A stretch of DNA of 62,000 bases from Adiantum capillus-veneris (lineage: Eukaryota > Streptophyta > Polypodiopsida > Polypodiales > Pteridaceae): NCBI GenBank assembly GCA_014529385.2, contig CM043952.1, forward strand, positions 159,061,557 to 159,123,556, read 5' to 3'. This document shows, in pieces, positions 45,221 through 56,340 of the stretch (position 1 is the stretch's first letter; every line of letters starts with the position of its first letter). The notes below the pieces were generated by a model that saw only the letters and a list, made by a program, of their open reading frames with translations, did no database searches and was not told the origin of the DNA. Position numbers and translations under genes: made by a program.

Positions 45221-47190
45221 ATAGACTTATGAAGCCTTGGATAGAGTACTTACTGTCGGATTGACTTGTTGTCAATTTCTTCCACTTGACTTGATTGCAA
45301 CTTCTGTCAAGCTTTCAATTCCTTGTCTGCAACCTGATTCTTGTATTAATTTTGATCAAGTTAGCTATTCTTTCACAAAGACTGTAAGGTTTTTGCTGAC
45401 TCTTGTGATGGGTCTATGTGTATCACTCCAAATTGAGCTAAGTGAGTCAGCAATTGAGACTTTCAGATTCTACTTTTGCAAAAAGCCAAAGGACGAATCT
45501 GCAACTTAAAAGTTGAGTGAACATGTACTAATTTGGATCTAATTGAACCCAAAATTTCCCGGTGGCCTTGTATTATGTTTTTCTAACAGTGTACAAGTTC
45601 AAAAGTAAAAAATAGTGTCTTTGTATATCAGTAGTAAATAATCGCGATTATTTACTTTTCTCAATTTTTTGTATTTTTTGGCTTGATTTGCCAAGTATAC
45701 AACTTGTTAAGGTCTCTGGACAAGTTTCAGTAAGTTTGAACAAAATTTGTTCAAGTTATCAACTGTTTCGTGTCCCTGCAAACTCAGTTTTTAAGAATCT
45801 GGCTTAAGTTTCACTTTTGTGATCCAAATTTCACCAAAATTGATTTGTGTGGTCTAATTGATATGCTTGACCTTGTGGAATACTCAAATGTGCAAGAATA
45901 TCAATTTTTGTAGCAGATGTTAATAATCGTGATTATTTACTCCTTTTTTTTTTGCAAGTTTTTGACACAATCTTGACACAGATCTATTAAGAAGCTTAAC
46001 TTAAGCTCCCTAGCCAAGTTTCATTAAGTTTGGACAATTTTTGTTCAAATGGTCATCAGTTTTGTATCTGCAGACAGCCTTTGTAAATTTGGCCACAGTT
46101 TTTAATCCAATGATCCAAATCTTACCAAATTTGGTTTGTGGGCTTAATACAACATGCTAAAACTAGTGGTATGTTGACTTGGTCAAAAAGGTTGAAAAAT
46201 GGGACAAAAGTAAATAATTGTGATTATTTACATCTAGCAGATTTTTGCATCTTTTTGGTCAACTGAGCATGTACACTTGTCTATTACATCAATATAAGCC
46301 TATGAATCAAGTTTCATTGAGGTTGAATAAAATTTTCTCAATTTACACTCAAGTTTTCGAAAGTCAGTACAGAATTCAATTTTTACCCAATTTTTTGTCA
46401 GTTTGGTGATTCAAATTATATAGGCCTTTACAAAAGTTTTTTTTACACATGCATAAAGTCTCTGGTATCAACCTTGGTCACTTTTGAGCTGAAAGTAAAT
46501 AATCACGATTATTTACTTTAAGCCTAAAATGAACACTTTTTTGAACTTTTCCACTGGACAATCTTTTCATGAGCTATTTTAAGCCTCTGAGTCAAGTCAA
46601 AACTTAATTTGGCCTAAAATGTCAAGAAAAAGTAAATAATCTAAGGTTTTACAAAGTCTTGAAATTTTTACCTCAATGTATCTTTGAGCTTACCCACTGG
46701 TTCATACAACTTTTAAAGCATACTCTCCAATTGGATTGAGTGGTTGACAGTCTTCTAGTGCTATTTCTAGCCGTAGACGTGAAATTCTGCAACTTCACAT
46801 GAACAACTCACAATTGATTCTTTTGGAGAGAGCAATATTTTGAAATCCACCTCGGATTCTACTTACCCTGCTCCTAGATTCTACTGCAATGGGGTTGTGG
46901 AAAGTGTCCATAAACACTCTTTTTCTTGTTTTTTTTGGTTTTCTGAGCCTTGATCTTAAGACTTGTCTTGTCCATCAATCATTCTCAAAATCCTATTCTA
47001 ATTCTACAATCCTACAATCTTAAAGGTACTTAGCAAGTACGACTTACTTCCAATCTACCTCTACACATCAAAAGACGACAATCTTAAGCTATGCAAATTT
47101 TAAAAGAAAGTTTTTACTCTAGGAGATTCTAGAGGAAGTTAAAGGATAACTTCACAAGACACTCATGTTTTTTTCTAGTTTAGGTCTCTT
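45221..47190 (-). repeat. GypB leader with phased AATAATCGCGATTATT palindromes
   Basis: Palindrome cores start at 45637, 45922, 46213 and 46498, giving gaps of 285, 291 and 285; a half site lies at 46635 (137 further). The first is a perfect 24-base palindrome with core AATCGCGATT, and 46498 has 13-base perfect arms. Other cores read ATCGTGAT, ATTGTGAT and ATCACGAT, all explained by C-to-T or G-to-A in CGCG. Flanks repeat CCAAATTT-CACCAAATT-like text. There is no gene. Layout and spacing match the leaders of NA1 and NA2 although the palindrome sequence differs. Confidence 0.85.
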
Positions 47191-47193
47191 CGA

Positions 47194-47211
47194 TCCCCGG
47201 CAACGGCGCCA
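47194..47211 (-). promoter_or_regulatory. GypB primer-binding site (tRNA-Asp)
   Basis: The minus strand reads TGGCGCCGTTGCCGGGGA two bases after the LTR end CCCACA. This is the complement of the 3' end of plant tRNA-Asp (GTC), as used by Athila-like elements. The match extends a few bases further into the T arm. Confidence 0.95.
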
Positions 47212-47213
47212 AA

Positions 47214-48110
47214 TGTGGGACGGGTTTCTAACCTCACTCCTATCTTATTATAGACATAGCGAGAACCACGAATATAGTTGTCAATCCATGGGACAAAACT
47301 GACTTGACTAGTGCATAGAGGCTACAAGAGGTTTTCAATCTCTTGGAAAACAAAAAACAACTCGCATCTAACACAGGCTACACTCAAATGATAGAAATTA
47401 CCAAAAGCTAATCGCTCATCGGCAAACAAATCACATATGTTACAGCATCAAATGACATCCACACGTCATGAAACTTCTAGGAAAAGTTTATAAGACCTAA
47501 GCACGCATGCTTATGGTCTCAAATCTCACTTTAGTTCAAGTGGAAAAATCACGATTATTCACACTACTGAGTTTTTGACCTAGTCGTTTTCGACCTAAAA
47601 TGCATCTAAATGCTTAGCAATGATGTCTATACTGAGTTTTTTATTTTAAAGATTAAATTTCTACTTATGATTAAATTAGTCCGCGGGTTGGCGACGCCAA
47701 AAGCTACGAAATATCGTAAAATGCTTACGTCAATGCGTAGAGCTCTTACCTACAGTTGCAACGCAACAGACACAACTGCAATGTGACAACCGAGGAGGAA
47801 GTCGGAAGCACGAGAAGGAGAGAAGTGAGCACCGTTAGCTCACGTTGTGTTTCCACTATCTAAAAACTTTTTAAAAATTACCAAATTTGGCTTTTATACG
47901 TTAATCAAGGTTTCTGGTGGTCAAAACTAATAATCTGGGAGCTCTAACTAAAGACAAGTTGATACAATCTGGAAGCTTGTAGCCATGGCTCATCAATTAC
48001 AAAGTTTATCTAGAAAATAGGAGTTACAATATTCTCGATTCATCAAAATAATAAATGTTTTTACAATGAAAGCTCCGAAAAATGGTATCCAAGTTTGCTT
48101 GCTGCTAACA
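47214..48110 (-). repeat. GypB 5' LTR
   Basis: 897 bp, plus-strand TGTGGGACGGG...GCTAACA, matching 24611-25517. It contains AAAAATCACGATTATT at about 47545, one copy of the leader palindrome core with a weaker left arm. Confidence 0.9.
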
Positions 48111-48487
48111 AACGACTAGGTCAAAAACTCACTCCTATTCATAATTGTGATTTTTGCACTTGACCTAAAGTGAGATCTGAGACCATAAGCATGTGTGCTT
48201 AGGTCTTATATACATGTCCTAGAAGTTTCGTAACATTTGGATGTTGTTTGATGCTGTAACGGTTATGATTTGTTTACCAATGAGCGATTAGCTTTTGGTG
48301 ACTTTGGTCATTTGAGTGTAGCTTGTGTTAGATGCAAGTTGGTTGTTGTTTTCCAAAATATTGACATCCTCTTGTAGCCTCTATGCACTAGTCGTGATCC
48401 AGCTTCATCCCATGGATTGAAAATTATGTTCGTGGTTCTCGCTATGTCTGCACTAAGATATGAGTGAGGTTAGAGACCCGTCCCATA
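48111..48487 (+). mobile_element. Solo LTR, right part (plus orientation)
   Basis: Starts AACGACTAGGTC, the continuation of GGGTCGCA at 24598-24605 once GypB and one target copy are removed, and ends CCCGTCCCATA (expected CCCACA). The core AATTGTGATTTTTGC at about 48144 is the same half-palindrome as in the GypB LTRs. Target copy GACTG follows at 48488. Confidence 0.85.
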
Positions 48488-49211
48488 GACTGAAAGATAG
48501 TATCACAAAAACAAGGATGGAATCCTGCTCTTGTGCATTAATCTTGAGGAGAAAGAAGTCTATTTGAGTTAAGCTTATACCACAATGGTAGGTCTGCATT
48601 TTGCACAAGATCAAACCCTACAAAGATTAACCTGGTTGGGTGTTTTTACTGGCCTACCATGCAGAGAGATGTTCATCAGTACGTGAAATATTTCTCTCAA
48701 TGTAAAGAAAAATCCGCCATACCCCATGCCATGTTATTCCACATTTCAGTCACACCACCTGGTAGAGTATCTAACAAACAAAATATTCCCAGAAGACATG
48801 AGTAAAAGACAAAAAAGAGCAATAGAAACTAAGGTAGCCAATAATACAATGATTGGAAACCAGCTCTATAGACGATGGAAAGACCAACAACTCAAATTTT
48901 ATGCTTATGAAAAGGAGTATCTTTCTATTTCGGAACAAGCTCACACAGATCTAGTAGGGGGTCACTTCTCCCATGAAACCACAACCAAAGTGATATTGAT
49001 GGCAAACATTTGGTGGCCAACTTTATTTGCTGATGCAAAAGAACTTGTTCGACAATGTGATGCATGTCAACGAGCAAAGATTCCAACAAGAATGGATAAC
49101 ATGCCATTGCGACCTATGATGGGAGCACATGCATTGCTAAACGCCGGGTATAGAATTCATAGGTCCAATACAACTACCAGCTTACAAAACTCAGGCACAG
49201 TATATTATTGA
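48488..49211 (+). pseudogene. pol: GypA piece 3: two integrase-type zinc domains
   Basis: The first unit (48.49-48.72 kb) is frame-shifted but readable as GLHFAQDQT and then SQCKEKSAIPHAM; its first Cys is replaced. The second lies in frame 48726-49211: IGNQLYRRWKDQQLKF, His73 and His80 (AHTDLVGGHFS), IWWPTLFADAK, Cys111 and Cys114 (RQCDACQRAKIP), a complete H2C2 set. GypB has the same tandem pair, so the duplication predates both copies. Confidence 0.8.
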
Positions 49212-49764
49212 GGCAATAGATTACTTAACCAAGTGGATTGAGGCATGAGCCACCAGGAATAATGATGCTAGAACCACTGTCACATTCATGTACGAATGCA
49301 TCTTTACTAGATACGAACTTCCTATTGAGCTTGTGAGTGATCGTGGATTGCATTTCCTCAATGAGGTGATAGAACTTCTACTAGATGAGTTCATGGTAAT
49401 CCATAACAAATTTGCACCCTATCACCCTCAAGCAGAACATACAAACAAAATCTTGAGATCTGTACCAACCAAATGTTAGTTTAGGCAGAATGAAGTGGAA
49501 AATGCATCTTCACTTTGCCTTGTGGGCTTATCAAGTTTCCTTCAAAATGGCTTTGAACATGACGCCTTTTAATTTGGCCTATTCACTGGATGCAATATTG
49601 CCAATGGAATTCTTATTACCCACACTCTGAGTTGCAATTGAGTTGGAATGGAAAGGGCATGAGTTTTCAAAATGACTCAGGGCCTTAGAACGCCTAGATG
49701 AACAACGTTTAGTGGCCATTGCCCATATATATGCACAAAAACAAAAATAGTTCTTTGACTTGCA
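49212..49764 (+). pseudogene. pol: GypA integrase catalytic core, degenerate
   Basis: Readable as AQYIIEAIDYLTKWIEA, FTRYELPIELVSDRGLHFLNEV and APYHPQAEHTNKILRS. The second Asp (SDRG) and Glu (AEHTNK) are present, but three residues (NGQ) are missing beside the Glu. A frame change near 49140 hits the region of the first Asp. The later text FALWAYQVSFKMALNMTPFNL continues with stops. Confidence 0.8.
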
Positions 49765-50262
49765 TTGTTGACTAAAGTTTTTCAACTAGGGGATTTAGTC
49801 TTAGTCTACCCGTTGAAACAACATATACCCAAGTTCAAGAAAAAAGGACATGGTCCTTTTGTCATTGGAGATGTTTCACCAAGCGGGGTAGTCAAGTTAT
49901 CCACTATAGATGGAGAAATTATGGAAAATTATATTAGTGGATGTCGACTCCACAGATACAACCTTCCCGTGACTAATGAACCCCAAAAGGGCCCTTTTGA
50001 GTCAAAGATGCTTTTGGAATATGCTCTCTATACCAATGATAATATGGGCTTGTGGCCAGCGCCCCACCAATTTTTGCATTTTTTGAATGGCCATAACTTG
50101 AGCATTTTAACTTTAAATTTGTCGGACAATAGTGCATTTGGATCATATTGCCGAGCTCTTTCCATAGATATGTTACATGATATAGTTTTGAGGTACATAG
50201 ATATGGGCTACCATGCCCCCCCCCCCCTTCCCTTTTATATCCAATTGTTGACTAAAATCTGA
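49765..50262 (+). pseudogene. pol: GypA integrase C-terminal domain and tail
   Basis: 165-residue frame: FQLGDLVLVYPLKQHIPKFKKKGHGPFVIGDVSP, VKLSTIDGEIMENYISGCRL and RYNLPVTNE match the GypB end at 31.95-32.2 kb. The last 70 residues have no partner in GypB and pass through a run of 12 C (50216-50227), so they may be chance reading. Confidence 0.75.
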
Positions 50263-50600
50263 TTGGTTGCTCTTACAAGGCCGCTTTGGGGTTCATATTT
50301 TCCTAATGCATCAAAGGAAAGGAAGCTTAAATGACAACATGTTATTGAGGAGGTTTAAGAGGAAGCGCACGTTCGAGTTCTAAATGAAAAGGTGCAAGAC
50401 AATCTGTACTCTGTTAACTAAGCCAATGTCAGTTAACAAAAGCTGCTAAAGATCGAATCCTTGCAAAGGCATATCAAAGACATATGCAAAAAAGCAGGAA
50501 AGATTGGAGTTACACGTTTTTTACAATTTCCCAAAATAGCCATATATTATACATTCTCGATTCAATTCAATCCATTGTAATATTTTTAATGTGTGGCGGA
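50263..50600 (+). other. Possible GypA coding tail
   Basis: With two stops ignored the plus strand reads protein-like text: LLWGSYFPNASKERKLK, HVIEEV, HVRVLNEKVQDNLYSVN and SLQRHIKDICKKAGK. It could be a further 3' ORF or a chance frame. No W[IV]PK motif is seen. Confidence 0.3.
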
Positions 50601-50719
50601 TTCAATGGGAGTTCCAAGCTGTAAAGAATAGGTCAGCTAGTGTGTCTAGGTTGCAGATTCAGTAAGATGTGGAGCCTTAAAGGCCTTGGGCACCCGAACA
50701 TTGCATATTTTTACCCTAG

Positions 50720-50728
50720 GTATATAAG
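50720..50728 (+). promoter_or_regulatory. TATA-box-like site in the unassigned region
   Basis: GTATATAAGG stands in a GC-balanced context (CACCCGAACA upstream, AATGTGTAAAAG downstream), the typical look of an LTR core promoter. There is no direct proof of use. Confidence 0.4.
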
Positions 50729-53485
50729 GCAATGTGTAAAAGAAATTAGGGTTTTCAGCCACATTTGTTGAGATCACTCCTTGGTGAGAGCTTATGAGGT
50801 GTGTGGCTATGGAGCCCTTGAGCTTCTCCTTGCTCATGTGACTTGATTAACACTAATGAAGGCTTAATTCTCTTTCACTATGCCTCTCTCATACTTGTTT
50901 TGATTGTTAATGATGCTTTGATTAATTAGATTGTAATTAATTTAGTGATAAATCTCACTCTAATCTTGTGTGATTGCCCTCTAATCTTTGTGTGTGCATG
51001 TGGATTTCATTTGGAGTACGGATGCTCCATAGATCTATGTGTCCGCGCTTATGATTAGTGTGTTACATGATAGGATTAGTGATGTGTGCGTCTTACAATC
51101 GTTAGTGTGTGTGATTGGGTTGGTTTAAGGTGAAGAGAAGTGGATGTGGAGATTGCCAATCTTTGTGGCTTAGCTCCTCCATAGGCCGAGAAGCCCACTT
51201 CAGAGAGTTACCATTCGTGTTTCCATGATTAGCTCACTAATTGGTGAGTGTTTCCATGACCTAGCCGGGTAGCTCATCCCTCTGGATTGATAGGTATTGT
51301 TGATCATTGGAGCTACGCTACGATGGTACCCCAAACATTTAGCACAGTTGCCGAGGAACGATGTCCTACGCTAGTGTAATTTTGGCATAATCAAATGGTT
51401 TTCTCACTAATTTCACTTGTGTGTTTATGGTTTTGTGGATTTTGATGTGTGTACGTGAAGCAATGAGTTCAATTTTCCCTAATTTGATACCATATCTTAC
51501 TGATTGTGTGCCTACACACTCTAATTTTACACTAACCCCTTGCTAATTTCACTAATTTTTGCTAACTTACACACTAATTTTCTACTAATTGCACTAACAT
51601 TTTGTGCTTATGCTTTGATATTTGCCTGATGAGGCTTGGATTGCATTCTAACATTGCCGATTTGTGCTAACTACTTAACAATTTCTTGATTTTGTAATGC
51701 AAGATTAGGGATTTGGAGCATCGATAAAATTGGCCTACACATTGTGTAATCGGCGGTTGGATGGTGCTAATGGACTCAAGATTTGTGCGGTATGCTTTGC
51801 CATTGTCAAATTTATGATTTGGAACTTTTGCTTGCACATTTTCATGCCATCGTAATGCCAAAATTTTCATAGAATTGAATGTGCAAATTAATGGCTTCAT
51901 GTGCTAATGTGCATTGTGAATTCGCAAACTCAAGTGTGTGCGCATTCTAATTGAGTGGTGTATGCCTAGTTTTAGGTGTATGTGCACTATTTTACCCTTG
52001 TGTGTTCACTTTAAAATCAATGTGTGGATAATGATTGGCAATTGTGATGATTGATTTGTGTTGTGGCCATGTCCAATTAGAGATTTGTGAACTCAATTTG
52101 CAAGTTTGACATGTTTAACCCTTGTTTGTGTGCACCTAGAAATTGGTAAAAACTGCCAAGTATTAGTGTGTGCGCCTAAAAAAGTGCTTGATGTGCATGA
52201 CTAATCCGATGTTTGGTTGCAAATTTGAAGTGTGAAATGATTAACTGTTGTGTTTTTTATCTCAAAATATGGATTTACACACCTAATTTTGCCGATTTAA
52301 TTGTCTAGTTTTGGATTTTTTGGGTAAAATTAATTGGCAATTAAATCAATGTGATTATTGGTATTTTATTTGGCTACACTAATCCCTTATGGATGGACAA
52401 TTTTATTTAAAAAAATGTGTTCTTTGGATAATTTTTGCATTAATTTTTGATTAATTCTATAAAAAAATCACAATTTACAATCTTCACGAGTTGGTTTGTA
52501 TGCATAACTATGGCATGATTTTGAGCACAATTGTGCCCTCATTGGTCGAGTTTTGAGTGTTTCACTATTTACGAGGGTCGGGTTGTTGAGTTTTCATAAA
52601 TCACATTTTTGAGATAAAACTGCTATTTTTGGTGTGCTTATGCGTGTCAAAAGTGTTCAATTATGATTGCCAATGCTTTTTTTAGATTTATAGAAGTTTC
52701 TAGGAGTTTTTTAGATTTTTAAAACAATTTTTTGGATTGCCTAGTGATTTTTTGCATTTTCGGCTAATTTTCGGTCTAATTTTGGCTTTTCGGGTTTTTA
52801 AAATTTTTAAAAATGAAAAAATTGATTCCAATGGTTGATCACGAGCTTGGACATATGCTCTAACAAGTTTTTGACATTCGTGCGGACTCAACAGGTAAGT
52901 TTCGTGTTTTTCGATGTAAAAGACGGTTTTTGACGGCTTGTGTGTGTCAGAATCGTCCCTTGCGGAGATTTAAGGTTCAATAATTTAAATTACTCTCAAT
53001 CTCCCTCTCTCTCCTAAGTACATTCTTTCTCTCTCTCTTTTTTCAATAGCTATTGGAAGGGCGTGGAGTTGTGGACCCTTTTCCTCTCTTTTCTCTCTCC
53101 CACGTGCAGGTACGTCGTCATCTTCCACTCTCTCTCTCTTTCTCACTAGTCAGCCTAGGCTTACACACATGCACCCACTCTTCTAAGTTCTTTCTCTAAC
53201 TTGCTCTCTCTTTTTTTCAACTGCATGTGCCCGCCATCACTCTCTCTCTCTGCCTCGACCTTGGGTACCCACTATGTATTGACTTCAAGAAATCAAGGTA
53301 TACTTTCTTTCTCTCCTGCTTGTCGCGACTCGCCACATCAGAATCCGTCTTCCTCCATGCTCTCTCTGCTGCCCATTGTCCCCTTCCCTCTCTCCCACGT
53401 TCTCTGCCTCATTCAAAGAATATGTGGCTCTCTTTTTTTCACTCTGTGTGTGCTGCTCTGTAGCCTTCCCTAGGCCCGCCACATG

Positions 53486-53487
<2 letters not shown>

Positions 53488-53522
<35 letters not shown>
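53488..53522. repeat. (CT)n microsatellite followed by poly-C
   Basis: About 17 uninterrupted CT units, then eight C. It lies in a longer pyrimidine-rich tract (52.95-53.6 kb) with many shorter CT runs. Confidence 0.95.
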
Positions 53523-53524
<2 letters not shown>

Positions 53525-53618
53525 CCCCCACAAGCACCGCCACATCATCTCTCCCCTCAGCTCCTGCGCACCATAGATCACTACGCAAGCACTCTTTCTC
53601 TCTCCTCCTCTTCTATGT

Positions 53619-54575
53619 TGTTGCGGGAGCGACTCACACACCCATGAAGTGCATGCAAACACTACCTAGATCAACATAATGTCAATCGAGGACATAGATG
53701 ACACGATCGGCACACGGAGGAAATCTCTTTAGCTTGTCAGGCTGAGACCATCCTACACATACAACACTCTGGAAGGCCAACTAAACCACCATCAAGAACC
53801 TCACTTCTCTCAACTACACCACCTAGCCACATACACACATATGGAAGGTAACTCACCTAATCATGCCAGATTCGTACGAAACTTAAGGAACACCATCCCC
53901 TCACTAGGATACACCTGTCCCTAAGCTTCTACACTCAAAACCCCCACTCTAAACCTATCTGCGAAAAACACGTAGGATGACAGAGCAGAATTTTGAAAGT
54001 GCTCGAAACTGAAATTTATGAGTACCTATGCATAGCTTATGTCACCACGATTCTATAGACTACTAGCATGCAAAAAACAGACATCGTTTGATACACTTAC
54101 AGCCACAAATAGCTCGTAGATGCGTCGGCGTGTGCGCTTCATCTCACGTGGAATGCTTGGCGTTGTCCCGTAGCTCTCCTCGAGCCTACAACAATGGTGC
54201 AGTCGGATCTCCAATGTGTTGAGCGAGCCGGGCGTAGCGAGAGGATAAAGCTCATGCTCACTTTCTTTCTCTCTCACACACAGTAGACGGCAGTGCTAAA
54301 GTTTTGATTATGATTAAAGTCTCCCTTTACAAAATGACCTAGGTACCTTATATACTAAGGCTACCTTAGGTTTAACCAAAAATGGGGTTGAAAGGGTCAA
54401 ATGGCTTTGTATTTACAATCTGGAAGTGTCATTGCACCCCGGCTTCTGAAACTAGAATAACTACTCATTACAAATGATGTTTATAGCCATAATCCGCAGC
54501 ATTTCATAACTCGCAAAAGATAAGACTTTGGTACAAAACTTGAGTTATGTCGTGTTTTTGATCCAGCGGTCAACA
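53619..54575 (-). repeat. NA2 3' LTR, 957 bp
   Basis: Plus strand TGTTGCGGGAG...GGTCAACA; minus strand begins TGTTGACCGCTGG and ends CTCCCGCAACA, proper TG...CA ends. It contains the stretches missing from either NA1 LTR. A TATA box lies at 54347-54354 and a CTATGCATAG core at 54026-54035. Confidence 0.85.
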
Positions 54576-54587
54576 CTCCCCCCTTCC
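54576..54587 (-). promoter_or_regulatory. NA2 polypurine tract
   Basis: GGAAGGGGGGAG on the minus strand directly before TGTTGACC. Equivalent to the NA1 tract. Confidence 0.9.
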
Positions 54588-56340
54588 GCGTTCATGTCGT
54601 CCCCGACATGACCTGATTGTTGATGGCGATGTGGTCTTTGCTGTCGTTTTGGCTTCATCTGTTGCACTACTTGTAACTTTGTCGAACCACAACAAGAACT
54701 ATGATCCATTAGAGCGGACATCTATCATCATAACCATTCATCTTTTGAGATCCTCTGATTACTTTTATGCCTACTCTTCTTCATTGGGGACTTCTTTGTT
54801 CCTATGTGTTGTTAGTGTTGTCTGTAGCTTTGTCATTGTAGGCCATTCTTCGACTCGCCATTGAGGAGAAGTATGCTATGATCTGAAATTGGTGCTCCAA
54901 CTCATTTGTCAATTGATTTGAGTAGCATTTCCTTATTGTTGATGTAGAAGGAATATGTACAAGAGGATGGTGATAGGTGTCTATAGATTAGGGTCTAAAA
55001 CGTGGATGACCAAAGGGAAAAAACCCGGTGGGAAAAAAAATGCCTTTGGTATATGCTCTTATTGGAGTTGAGCAGTTGAACGTGAAGTACATGTTCATGA
55101 AAGGTGAGTGCTTGGGTGAAACACGGAAAGAGTGCCTGATGCAAGTGCCAATTATGGGACACTCTATATGCATATGAGAAATTTGTCAACAAAAGCATGC
55201 AATGTGAAAGAAGGAGATGATGGGTGTTTCGAGGAATAAATGTAGCACATGTGACATCAAAAGATGTCTCAATAGCTTCCAACTTTCCAGGAAGGGTTGT
55301 CGATGTAGAAGTTTCTCCACTCGTATCTCACTGTGCTCAGTACGTGAGTGTCTTTTGGACCTTCTCCTTCACTTCACCAGACTTACGTACTTAGACTTCA
55401 ACTCTTTTGCTCACCTATACCAGCATGAGCAACACAACATAAATATGCTCAACTCTTCCTGCTTGAGCAGTACCTAGAATAGCTAAGATGCTTAGACCAC
55501 AGAGAATATTACTTGAAGCTTTGGGACTAACACCTCACTCATTTTGTGGCTTAGCTACTCGACTCTGACTTTTATGACTTGTCGGTTGCCTGTTGACATT
55601 GCTTTGTGACAAGTTCTTCGGCTGTTGTAGTGGTTGCTGAGACATACTTTATGAAGTTTCATCGTTTCCCTATACCTTCTTCTCTTTGTAGTGCTCAGGC
55701 CTCTCGTCAGTCTTTTCTTCATGTGGATTATGGACTTTCTTTTTTTTAATAATAAACAAAGAAAATCTTAAAAAACTTAACAAAAGAAAAATCATTCAAA
55801 TAGAAATCTAAATGCTATGTACACTATACACATGTCCCTAGGGGCTCATATATGGATTTTGTCCCCATACTCGTCTGTAACACTACTATGAGGGCATATA
55901 CTCTAAATTTTGTCAAAAAATTATCACAATAAAACGCAAAAATTCAATGCGTCTCACAAAACATTGCCCTCTAATAGTCATAATGTTAGGTCCGCATTCA
56001 GAATGCCTCCCCCCTTCCTATTTGGAGTCATCCTTTACGACAGGGTATCACAAAGGGTATTTGTTGTGCTTGGGCAATTAAAAGTTGTGCCTATGCAGGC
56101 CTTGTAATGCAGCCCTATTATGCATACACAGTCAATGCATGGAAAATATTTATGTTGTGCAAGATGTGTGTATAAGAAATTTGCTTATTGGCATTTGTTG
56201 GCGAGGCTTCCTATTCTAAGCAATGTAATGGTCTTTGAAGCTCCTGTATCGTTGCTTGATTGAAGCTACTTGCTCTCTTCTAACTGTATTGTAATCTAAG
56301 GAAGAATTGTAAGAATTCAAGTGGCGATGCACTGACAGCA
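54588..56340 (-). other. NA2 3' non-coding region
   Basis: Homologous to NA1 14256-16400, with the strongest conservation at 55.8-56.2 kb. It contains the internal polypurine tract (56006-56019) and the 61-base block identical to NA1 (56086-56146). Only chance-length ORFs are present. Confidence 0.6.
56006..56019 (-). promoter_or_regulatory. Second, internal polypurine tract in NA2
   Basis: The minus strand reads AGGAAGGGGGGAGG in the same surroundings as in NA1 (CCAAATAGGA upstream). Kept in both copies although neighbouring bases vary. Confidence 0.5.

Larger units (their letters stand above)
24611..48110 (-). mobile_element. GypB: giant Athila/Tat-like Ty3/gypsy element (18.2 kb without Cop)
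   Basis: Minus-strand element with LTRs of about 0.9 kb, a tRNA-Asp primer site, a 2-kb palindromic leader, gag, protease, RT, RNase H, integrase, W[IV]PK text, a second palindromic stretch, a long 3' ORF and a polypurine tract. It lies inside a solo LTR of its own family with a 5-bp target duplication (AACAA at 24606-24610, AACGA at 48111-48115; the uninterrupted relative reads AATGA). Cop interrupts its gag. The tRNA-Asp primer, great length and extra 3' ORF suggest the Athila/Tat side of Ty3/gypsy. Coding is full of stops. Confidence 0.85.
50601..53618 (+). other. Unassigned non-coding region, possibly the GypA 3' LTR
   Basis: Three kilobases without a credible gene. GGTATATAAGGCAATGTG at 50719 resembles an LTR promoter, and the following text is AT-rich with recurring TGTGTGC-type words up to 52.9 kb. 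From 52.95 to 53.6 kb it is pyrimidine-rich. Its position after the GypA integrase favours a long 3' LTR, but no second copy is in the window to prove this. Host intergenic DNA is the alternative. Confidence 0.35.

Noticed and set aside
47185-47214. tRNA-Asp gene
   Set aside because: Only the 3' tRNA end is present and it abuts the LTR. It is a primer-binding site and no cloverleaf is possible from the flanks.
53201-53662. Ser/Leu- or Arg/Glu-rich ORFs in the CT-rich tract
   Set aside because: They are translations of a microsatellite-rich sequence; composition alone explains them.
54631-55477. Host membrane-protein-like ORFs in the NA2 3' region
   Set aside because: Short, on the strand opposite to the element, with equivalents in NA1 that are not open.
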